Origin: Pseudomonadota bacterium
GTDB lineage: Bacteria > Pseudomonadota > Alphaproteobacteria > Rhizobiales > Tepidamorphaceae
Reading direction: 5' to 3'
DNA: 6,516 bases
Assembly (NCBI GenBank): GCA_023435545.1
Contig: JAEYRQ010000377.1
Location: 1 to 6,516, forward strand
In this document: one piece after another, positions 1-5,271 of the stretch
Position numbering within the stretch: position 1 is the stretch's first letter
How the letters are laid out: each line of letters starts with the position of its first letter
Notes under the pieces: generated by a model
The model's input: the letters and a program-made list of their open reading frames with translations, nothing else
Told to the model about the DNA's origin: nothing
Database searches by the model: none
Made by a program: the position numbers and the translations under genes

Positions 1-70
1 CGCAGAGGCCCTGCATTTCGCCACGCCGAACATGCGTCGTCCAGTCCCTCCTGCCCCCGCCGGCATTCGC

Positions 71-99
71 TTGACCCGTTGATCGTTCCATTTTAATAT
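71..99 (+). promoter_or_regulatory. Sigma70-like promoter of the operon
   Basis: TTGACC at 71-76 (5 of 6 matches to the -35 consensus) is followed after exactly 17 bp by TAATAT at 94-99 (4 of 6 matches to the -10 consensus). It lies in an AT-rich patch (86-100) that stands out in otherwise very GC-rich DNA. The start of transcription would fall near 105-107, at the left edge of the first dyad, giving a leader of about 220 nt before the first gene. The match is by eye only. A weaker -10-like element (TAAAAT, 95 down to 90) exists on the other strand but has no -35 partner. Confidence 0.6.
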
Positions 100-106
100 C
101 ATCGAC

Positions 107-123
107 GTTCCGCGATACGGAAC
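107..123. promoter_or_regulatory. Operator-like dyad 1, GTTCCG-N5-CGGAAC
   Basis: This is a perfect 17-bp inverted repeat: GTTCCG at 107-112, centre CGATA, CGGAAC at 118-123. It begins at about +1 of the predicted promoter, where a bound regulator would block transcription. A near copy lies at 202-218, and a lone half-site, GTTCCA, lies at 85-90 between the -35 and -10 hexamers. The arm length and TTCC/GGAA arms are compatible with sites of dimeric helix-turn-helix regulators such as the IclR family. That assignment is inference, since no regulator gene is in the window. Confidence 0.65.
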
Positions 124-201
124 AAAATCGACCGAGCTCGAACCGAAAACGAGCCGGCGGGGAGGACGGACGGACGATCCGCACGAAGGTCGCATGCGCC
201 A

Positions 202-218
202 GTTCCGGCCGGCGGAAA
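202..218. promoter_or_regulatory. Operator-like dyad 2, GTTCCG-N5-CGGAAA
   Basis: GTTCCG at 202-207, a 5-bp centre (GCCGG) and CGGAAA at 213-218 repeat the arms of the 107-123 dyad at 11 of 12 positions, with the same spacer length but a different centre. Conserved arms with a diverged centre are what a dimer-binding site predicts. The two dyads start 95 bp apart, close to nine helical turns, so a looped or cooperative complex is possible. The site lies in the untranslated leader if the first gene starts at 329. If the in-frame ATG at 194 were used, the site would lie inside coding sequence. Confidence 0.55.
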
Positions 219-314
219 CGACCTTGCAGACCTCCCTTCGGTTCGGCGTGACCCTCGTCCCGGCCCCCGCCGGGCGGCCGGGTTTCGCCATCGGAGCGCG
301 CCCGGTCCCAGTGC

Positions 315-320
315 AGGGAG
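315..320 (+). promoter_or_regulatory. Ribosome binding site deciding the GTG start at 329
   Basis: AGGGAG at 315-320 lies 8 nt before the GTG at 329-331. The same GGGAG-type signal with 6-9 nt spacing precedes the starts at 2343, 3420, 3941 and 5272 in this cluster. This is the main reason for preferring 329 over the in-frame ATG at 194 and the GTGs at 311 and 368. Confidence 0.6.
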
Positions 321-328
321 ACCGCAGC

Positions 329-1336
329 GTGCCCTCGGGCGAGACTCCAACGACAACCAACCTGGATGTGAGCCGTCATCTCGCGCAATTCCGCGAGATG
401 TGTCGCATCCGCGAGTTCGAGAAGGCCGCAATCGCGGCGGCGAACGAGAAGCTCGTCCTCGGCGCGATCCATCCATCGATCGGCCAGGAAGCGATCGCCG
501 CAGGCGTCTGCACCAACCTCCGGCGCGACGACATCATCCTGTCGACGCATCGCGGCCACGGCCACACCATGGCCAAGGGCGCCGACGCACTGGCCATGAT
601 GCGCGAACTGTTCGGGCGGGCAGGCGGCTACAGCCAGGGCAAGGGCGGCTCGATGCACATCGCCGACTTCTCGGTCGGCATGCTGGGTGCAAACGGCGTC
701 GTCTCAGCCAACATCAACATCGCCGCCGGCGCCGCCCATGCGATCAGGCTGCGGGGTGAGGACAAGGTGGTTGTCTGCTTCTTCGGCGACGGCGCGATCA
801 ATCGTGGCCCGTTCCTCGAGGGGCTGAACTGGGCCGGCGTGTTCAAGCTGCCGATCCTGTTCGTGTGCGAGGACAACGGCTTCGCGGCGACCACCCGCAC
901 CCATGCGATGACCTCCGGCGACGGCCCGGCGGCGCGGGCGGAATCGCTCGGCATCAAGGCCGAGATCGTCGACGGCAACGACCTGTTCGCCGTCGATGCG
1001 GCGGCCCGCGACCTGATCGACATCGCGCGCAAGGGGACTCCGCGCTTCCTGCTGGCGCGCACCTACCGCCTCACCGGCCACACCAGCGCCGATGCCGCGC
1101 CTTACCGGCCTCAGGAGGAGGTGGCCGAGCGCTGGCTCAACGATCCGATCGACAATTGCCGCGGTGTTCTCGAACGGGCAGGCGTGCCCGCTGCCGAACT
1201 CGCCGCGATCGCGAAATCAGCGGAAGACGAGATGCGGGAAGCCTACGAGACTGCCAAGGCCACCGACTGGCCGGCGAAGGACCTCGCCTATGCCGACGTC
1301 CAGGACATCGGCGACCCGCGCGAGGTGTCGTTCTGA
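329..1336 (+). CDS. TPP-dependent dehydrogenase E1 component, alpha subunit
   Basis: The gene encodes 335 residues from GTG 329, the usual size for the alpha chain of heterotetrameric (alpha2-beta2) 2-oxo acid or acetoin dehydrogenase E1. Such enzymes use TPP to cleave the C-C bond beside a carbonyl and pass the acyl group to a lipoyl E2. Visible motifs are HRGHGH (74-79), GKGGSMH (104-110), and the TPP/Mg motif starting GDG (153-155) and ending CEDN, whose last Asn183 is the expected metal ligand. The usual NN there reads DN. A late RLTGHTS segment carries the family's Arg247/His251, followed by YR at 259-260. HRGHGH, SMHIADF and GMLGANG resemble acetoin dehydrogenase alpha chains most, but substrate cannot be assigned. 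The stop overlaps the beta-subunit start by 1 bp (TGATG), implying coupled translation. The frame is open back to ATG 194, but the added N-terminus looks non-coding. Confidence 0.93.
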   Translation: MPSGETPTTTNLDVSRHLAQFREMCRIREFEKAAIAAANEKLVLGAIHPSIGQEAIAAGVCTNLRRDDIILSTHRGHGHTMAKGADALAMMRELFGRAGGYSQGKGGSMHIADFSVGMLGANGVVSANINIAAGAAHAIRLRGEDKVVVCFFGDGAINRGPFLEGLNWAGVFKLPILFVCEDNGFAATTRTHAMTSGDGPAARAESLGIKAEIVDGNDLFAVDAAARDLIDIARKGTPRFLLARTYRLTGHTSADAAPYRPQEEVAERWLNDPIDNCRGVLERAGVPAAELAAIAKSAEDEMREAYETAKATDWPAKDLAYADVQDIGDPREVSF

Positions 1337-2310
1337 TGGCGACGATCACCTATATCGAGGCCTCCCGCCTGGCCCTGGCCGAGGAGATGCGCCGCGATCC
1401 GATGGTCTGGGCGGTCGGCGAGGACCTCGGCCGCGGCGGCGTCTTCGGCCAGTACAAGGGGCTGGTCGACGAGTTCGGCGCCGATCGCATCTCGGATGCG
1501 CCGATCTCGGAATCCTGCATCCTCGGCGCCGCCGTCGGCGCTGCGATGATGGGGACCCGGCCGGTCGTCGAGATGCGCTTCTCCGACTTCGCGCTCTGTG
1601 CCGTGGACGAACTGGTCAACCAGGCCGCCAAGGCCCGCTACATGTTCGGCGGTCAGACGCGGGTGCCGCTGGTGGTGCGTGAGCCGATCGGCATGTGGCG
1701 CTCCTCGGCTGCTCAGCATTCGCAGTCGCTCGAGGCCTGGTACGCCCACATTCCCGGCCTCGTCGTCGCCGTGCCCTCGACACCGGCCGACAACAAGGCG
1801 CTGCTCAAGGCCGCGATCCGCTGCGACGATCCGGTCGTGTTCATGGAGCACAAGGGGCTGTGGCCGCTCGAGGGCGAGGTGTCGGCCGGCGACGTGGTCG
1901 GCGAATTCGGCAAGGCGCGGACCGTACGCGACGGCAAGGACGTCACCATCGTCTCCTGGTCGGCGGCCGTGCACACCGCCGCCGAGGCGGCCGGCAAGCT
2001 TGCCGGCGAGGGCATCGAGGCCGAGGTGATCGATCTTCGCACCCTCTGGCCGTGGGACCAGGGGGCGGTCCTCGACAGCGTCGAGCGCACCGGCCGCCTG
2101 CTGGTCGTCCAGGAGGCCGTCTCGGTCGCCGGGTTCGGGGCGGAGGTTGCCGCCTTCGTCGCCGAGCGTCTGCACAAGGCGTTAATGGCCCCGGTGAAAC
2201 GGCTCGGCGCTCCGCGCATCCCGATCAGCTACGCCCCCGTCCTGGAGGACGAGGTGCGGGTTACCGCCGCGGCCATTGCTGCCGCGGCGCGCGGCCTCGT
2301 GAACTACTGA
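1336..2310 (+). CDS. TPP-dependent dehydrogenase E1 component, beta subunit
   Basis: This 324-residue protein matches the typical beta-chain length and partners the alpha subunit to build the TPP site at their interface. The N-terminal transketolase-like pyrimidine domain (about 1-175) contains VGEDLG (27-32), APISES with the presumed catalytic Glu59, a RFSDF segment (81-85), the NQAAK region (95-99), and QHSQSLEAW (127-135) with conserved His128. The C-terminal transketolase domain follows (about 195-315), with VIDLRTLWPWD and a late LVVQEA motif typical of the family. The frame is open upstream, but ATG 1336 fits: it overlaps the alpha stop and is preceded by GAGGTG at 1322-1327 with 8 nt spacing. 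No lipoyl-domain or acyltransferase gene follows. The next gene, 32 bp on, is a TRAP binding protein. Confidence 0.94.
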   Translation: MATITYIEASRLALAEEMRRDPMVWAVGEDLGRGGVFGQYKGLVDEFGADRISDAPISESCILGAAVGAAMMGTRPVVEMRFSDFALCAVDELVNQAAKARYMFGGQTRVPLVVREPIGMWRSSAAQHSQSLEAWYAHIPGLVVAVPSTPADNKALLKAAIRCDDPVVFMEHKGLWPLEGEVSAGDVVGEFGKARTVRDGKDVTIVSWSAAVHTAAEAAGKLAGEGIEAEVIDLRTLWPWDQGAVLDSVERTGRLLVVQEAVSVAGFGAEVAAFVAERLHKALMAPVKRLGAPRIPISYAPVLEDEVRVTAAAIAAAARGLVNY

Positions 2311-2342
2311 CTCCGTCGAAGAGAGAAGAAGGGAGACTGCCC

Positions 2343-3359
2343 ATGCGTATCCTCAAGCTGGCACTGGTCGCCGGCATCGCGGCCGTAGCCGCGCTACCCG
2401 CCGCCGCCCAGACCTACAAGGAAGAGTACAAGATCTCGACCGTCGTCCCGGCTCCGTTCCCGTGGGGCATCGCCGCGGAGAAGTGGGCCGAGCTCGTCGC
2501 CGAGCGCACCGACGGCCGCATCAACATGAAGGTCTATCCCGGTGCCTCGCTGGTCTCCGGCGACCAGACCAAGGAATTCACCGCGATGCGCCGCGGCATC
2601 ATCGACATGGCGGTCGGCTCGACCATCAACTGGTCGCCGCAGATCCAGGAGCTCAACGTCTTCGCGCTGCCGTTCCTGATGCCGGACTACGAGGCGATCG
2701 ACGCGCTGACCCAAGGGCCGGTCGGGGAGAAGATCTTCGAGATCATCGAGTCAAACGGCGTGGTGCCGCTCGCCTGGGGAGAGAACGGCTTCCGCGAGGT
2801 GTCGAACTCCAAGCATCCGATCCGCACGCCGGAGGATCTGAGGGGCCTGAAGATCCGCGTCGTCGGCTCGCCGCTGTTCAACGACACCTTCACCGCGCTA
2901 GGCGCCAATCCGACCCAGATGAGCTGGGCCGACGCCAAGCCGGCGCTGACCACCGGTGCCGTCGACGGCCAGGAGAACCCGCTCAGCGTGTTCACCGTCG
3001 CCAAGGTCTATGAGGTCGGCCAGAAGTACCTGACCTTCTGGCACTATGTCGCCGACCCGCTGATCTTCGCGGTCAACCAGGACGTCTGGAACTCCTTCTC
3101 GCCCGAGGATCAGGCGATCGTCCGCGAGGCGGCGCTCGAAGCCGGTGCGCTTTGCATCGAGATCGCCCGCAAGGGCCTCGTCGGCGACGACAAGTCGGCG
3201 ATCAAGGAGGTCGAGGCGCTCGGTGTCGAGGTCGTCGAACTGACGCCCGAGCAGCACCAGGCGTTCGTCGATGCCACGCGCGGCGTCTATGACAGCTGGA
3301 AGGCGAAGATCGGCGCGGAGCTGGTCGACACCGCCGAGCAGTCGATCGCCAACCGCTGA
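2343..3359 (+). CDS. dctP: TRAP transporter substrate-binding protein, DctP family
   Basis: This periplasmic receptor captures the substrate, usually a carboxylate, and hands it to the QM membrane pair. It has 338 residues, normal for the family. A signal peptide is clear: MRILK, a hydrophobic stretch, then ALPAAA with likely cleavage after Ala22. The DctP core is recognisable: ENGFREVSNSKHPI (147-160), TPEDLRGLKIRV (162-173), and LGANPTQMSWADAKPALTTG leading to VDGQENP (207-213). Arg172 matches the conserved Arg that pairs with the substrate carboxylate in TRAP receptors. The common ELYTAL motif reads DAKPAL here, marking a sub-branch. GGGAG at 2331-2335, 7 nt before ATG 2343, sets the start. 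The symbol is at family level: C4-dicarboxylate specificity is not implied. Substrate is unknown. The flanking TPP enzymes suggest a 2-oxo acid, hydroxy acid or related compound (inference). Confidence 0.94.
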   Translation: MRILKLALVAGIAAVAALPAAAQTYKEEYKISTVVPAPFPWGIAAEKWAELVAERTDGRINMKVYPGASLVSGDQTKEFTAMRRGIIDMAVGSTINWSPQIQELNVFALPFLMPDYEAIDALTQGPVGEKIFEIIESNGVVPLAWGENGFREVSNSKHPIRTPEDLRGLKIRVVGSPLFNDTFTALGANPTQMSWADAKPALTTGAVDGQENPLSVFTVAKVYEVGQKYLTFWHYVADPLIFAVNQDVWNSFSPEDQAIVREAALEAGALCIEIARKGLVGDDKSAIKEVEALGVEVVELTPEQHQAFVDATRGVYDSWKAKIGAELVDTAEQSIANR

Positions 3360-3371
3360 CCGACAGGTTCG

Positions 3372-3396
3372 GGGGCGGGCGTCTCGCGTCCGCCCC
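3372..3396 (+). promoter_or_regulatory. Strong intercistronic hairpin between dctP and dctQ
   Basis: GGGGCGGGCG (3372-3381) pairs with CGTCCGCCCC (3387-3396) over 10 bp, with one G-U pair and a 5-nt loop (TCTCG). It starts 12 bases after the dctP stop. GTTCTCTCC follows instead of a run of T, so it is a poor intrinsic terminator. A stem protecting the dctP 3' end, or partial attenuation giving more binding protein than permease, fits better. Stem-loops at this position are common in binding-protein transport operons. It ends 9 bases before the dctQ ribosome binding site. Confidence 0.6.
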
Positions 3397-3419
3397 GTTC
3401 TCTCCAGGGGGCAAGATCC

Positions 3420-3944
3420 GTGGCCGACAGCGGCATGAATCTCGACGAGACCACCGGCTCGCCGCGCGGCGTCGCCGAGCATGCGCGCGTCCCCGTGTCC
3501 ATCGAGCGCGCGCTTGGCGCCGCGGCGATGGGGCTGATCTGCGTGATCTCGCTGGCGAACGTTATCGTGCGCTACGCCACCAACGTGTCGTTTGCCTTCA
3601 CCGAGGAGTTCTCGGTGTTCCTGCTGGTGTTCATGACCTTCGTCGGCGCCTCGCTCGCCTTCGCCACCAACGAGAACATCCGCATCACCTTCTTCGCCGA
3701 CAAGCTGCCGCCGCGCGGGCGGCTGGCCTGCGAGGTGATCGCCGCGATCGCCTCGTTCCTGATGTTCGCGCTGATTGTCTGGTATGGCGGCGAACTCACC
3801 TGGGACGAGTACCGCTTCGGCGAGACCTCGCCGAGCCTCGGCTATCCGACCTGGATCTACACGATCTGGCTGCCGATCCTGGGCACGGTCATCCTTCTGC
3901 GCATCCTCGGCCGCCTCGTCGCGACGCTGAGGGGCCGGGCATGA
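3420..3944 (+). CDS. dctQ: TRAP transporter small permease, DctQ family
   Basis: This is the small membrane subunit of the transporter, with 174 residues. Four hydrophobic helices are visible: about 31-50, 62-82, 103-123 and 144-164. Family marks include NVIVRY (47-52), the TEEFSVFLLVFMTFVGASLAF segment (61-81) with the paired Glu at the start of helix 2, and SPSLGYPTWIY (137-147) before helix 4. The start is GTG 3420, supported by AGGGGG at 3406-3411 with 8 nt spacing. The ATG at 3435 is an in-frame alternative with no better signal. The hydrophilic N-terminal tail (about 1-28) is rather long for the family. The stop overlaps the dctM start by 4 bp (ATGA), typical of translationally coupled Q and M subunits made in equal amounts. 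I am confident of the family; the substrate is unknown. Confidence 0.92.
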   Translation: MADSGMNLDETTGSPRGVAEHARVPVSIERALGAAAMGLICVISLANVIVRYATNVSFAFTEEFSVFLLVFMTFVGASLAFATNENIRITFFADKLPPRGRLACEVIAAIASFLMFALIVWYGGELTWDEYRFGETSPSLGYPTWIYTIWLPILGTVILLRILGRLVATLRGRA

Positions 3945-5239
3945 TCCTCGCCAATTTCGTCCTGCTCGGCGTCTTCCTGATCCTTCTGCTGATCGGCACA
4001 CCGGTCGCCGTCTCGCTGGGTCTGGCGGGTGCGGCCGCGGTGGCCATCGGGCTCGACCTCAACACCGTGGCGATGGTCGGCACCAACGCCTACACCTCGG
4101 TCGCCAAGTATCCGCTGATCACCATCCCGCTGTTCGTGCTGACCGGGGTGATCTTCGAGAGGTCAGGCGTTGCGGCGCGGCTCGTCACCTTCGCCCAGGC
4201 GATCGTCGGCCCCCGGCGCGGCGGGCTGGCACTGGTCGCGACGCTCGTCTGCATGATCATGGGCGGCATGTCCGGCTCCGGCCCGGCGGATGCCGCCGCC
4301 GTCGCCACCATCATGATCCCCTCGATGCTGAAGGCGGGCTATCCGCGCGCCTTCTCGGCGAGCGTCATCGCGGCGTCCGCCTCCACCGCGATCCTGATCC
4401 CGCCGTCGATCGCGCTGATCGTCTATTCGATCCTCGTCCCGGGCGTCGACCTGAGAGCGCTGTTCGCGGCCGGCCTGATTCCCGGCGTGCTGGCCGGCGT
4501 CGCGATCATGCTGCCGACGGTCTGGCTCAGCCACCGCCACGACTTCGGTAGCGCCGAGCGCACCGACCGGCCGCCCTTCTGGCCGAGCTTGCGTGCCGCT
4601 ATCCCCGGCCTGCTGGCGCCAGTCATCATTCTCGGCGGATTGCGCTCCGGCCTGTTCACGCCGACCGAGGCAGCGGTGGTCGCGGTCGCCTACGGTTTCC
4701 TCGTCGGCGTCGTCTTCTACCGCAACCTCGGACTGACGGAGATCTACCGCGTCCTTGCCGATGCGGCCGAGACCTCCGCGATCATCATGATCATCATCTC
4801 GCTGTCCGGCCTGTTCGCCTGGGCGGGCTCTACCCTCGGCGCCTTCGACTTCATGGCGCGTGAGATCCTCGCCGTCAGCGACAGCGGCATCATCGTGCTG
4901 CTCCTGGTCATGGCCGTGCTGCTGTTCGCCGGCATGATCCTCGACGGGGTGTCGATCTACCTGATCACATTGCCGATCCTGATCCCGATCGCCATGGCCT
5001 TCGGCTGGAACCTGACCTGGTTCGGCGTCCTGATGGCCATGAACGTTGCCATCGGCCAGTTCACGCCGCCGGTCGCCGTCAACCTGATGGTCACGGCGCG
5101 GATTGCGCGCGTTCCCATCGAATCCACGATCCCGTGGGTCGCCTGGTTCATGCTGAGCATGGGCCTGGCGATGCTGCTCGTCATCCTGGTGCCCGAGATC
5201 GCCCTGTGGCTTCCGCAGGTGCTCGGCTACCGCATCTGA
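3941..5239 (+). CDS. dctM: TRAP transporter large permease, DctM family
   Basis: This is the translocation subunit, believed to import substrate with a sodium gradient (family knowledge). It has 432 residues, the standard DctM length, and is hydrophobic throughout, with about 11-12 membrane segments. Conserved signatures are IPLFVLTG (61-68), GGMSGSGPADAAAVATIMIP (107-126), SASTAILIPPS (145-155), and GQFTPPVAVNL (372-382). The two repeat-related S-G-S and T-P-P regions belong to the substrate/ion site in the ion-transporter fold. ATG 3941 is preceded by GAGGGG (3929-3934, inside dctQ) at 6 nt and overlaps the dctQ stop. The gene is intact, so a complete P-Q-M transporter is present. Specificity resides mainly in the DctP protein and cannot be deduced from this gene. 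Confidence 0.95.
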   Translation: MILANFVLLGVFLILLLIGTPVAVSLGLAGAAAVAIGLDLNTVAMVGTNAYTSVAKYPLITIPLFVLTGVIFERSGVAARLVTFAQAIVGPRRGGLALVATLVCMIMGGMSGSGPADAAAVATIMIPSMLKAGYPRAFSASVIAASASTAILIPPSIALIVYSILVPGVDLRALFAAGLIPGVLAGVAIMLPTVWLSHRHDFGSAERTDRPPFWPSLRAAIPGLLAPVIILGGLRSGLFTPTEAAVVAVAYGFLVGVVFYRNLGLTEIYRVLADAAETSAIIMIIISLSGLFAWAGSTLGAFDFMAREILAVSDSGIIVLLLVMAVLLFAGMILDGVSIYLITLPILIPIAMAFGWNLTWFGVLMAMNVAIGQFTPPVAVNLMVTARIARVPIESTIPWVAWFMLSMGLAMLLVILVPEIALWLPQVLGYRI

Positions 5240-5256
5240 ACAACGACCCGACTGCC

Positions 5257-5266
5257 GGGAGGAGAG
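5257..5266 (+). promoter_or_regulatory. Ribosome binding site deciding the GTG start at 5272
   Basis: GGGAGGAGAG at 5257-5266 contains GGAGG (5258-5262), 9 nt before the GTG at 5272. It lies in the 32-bp gap after dctM and is the strongest SD match at a gene start here. It favours GTG 5272 over the in-frame ATG at 5287. Confidence 0.6.
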
Positions 5267-5271
5267 ACGAC

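Larger units (their letters stand above)
124..328 (+). other. Long leader, no gene recognised
   Basis: About 205 bases lie between the first dyad and the chosen start of the E1-alpha gene. Apart from the second dyad (202-218), the region shows three tandem GGAC units (164-175) and a CGCATGCG palindrome (191-198). Frame 2 is open from an ATG at 194 straight into the E1-alpha gene. However, the 45 extra residues are rich in Pro, Ala, Arg and Gly, resemble no E1-alpha N-terminus I know, and have a poorly spaced SD (GAAGG only 4 nt from the ATG). I saw no TPP riboswitch signature and no Rho-independent terminator. Confidence 0.5.

Noticed and set aside
164..175. Three tandem GGAC units as a phase-variable repeat
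   Set aside because: Three tetranucleotide copies are too few for slippage to matter, and they are likely chance in GC-rich DNA.
124..328. TPP riboswitch in the leader of a TPP-enzyme operon
   Set aside because: I searched for the conserved CTGAGA and the downstream thi-box elements and did not find them. Regulation of TPP-using (not TPP-making) genes by this switch is also not expected.
1113..1123. Perfect Shine-Dalgarno-like AGGAGGAGGTG inside E1-alpha
   Set aside because: It encodes the in-frame QEEV residues, and no ATG, GTG or TTG lies at a usable distance downstream. At most it might cause a translational pause.
1288..2175. Minus-strand open frame (295 codons) opposite E1-beta
   Set aside because: It is antisense to a confidently assigned gene, with low-complexity composition and no family resemblance.
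1695..2342. Upstream extension of the dctP frame into E1-beta
   Set aside because: The frame is open by composition only. The signal peptide and ribosome binding site place the true start at 2343.
3372..3409. Rho-independent terminator after dctP
   Set aside because: The stem is strong but followed by GTTCTCTCC rather than a T-run. dctQ and dctM, needed for the same transporter, follow closely.
2898..4001. Long minus-strand open frame (367 codons) opposite dctP/dctQ
   Set aside because: It lies wholly opposite two well-supported genes. Its product is Arg/Asp/Gly-rich with no recognisable domain. Such mirror frames are expected in GC-rich codon-biased DNA.
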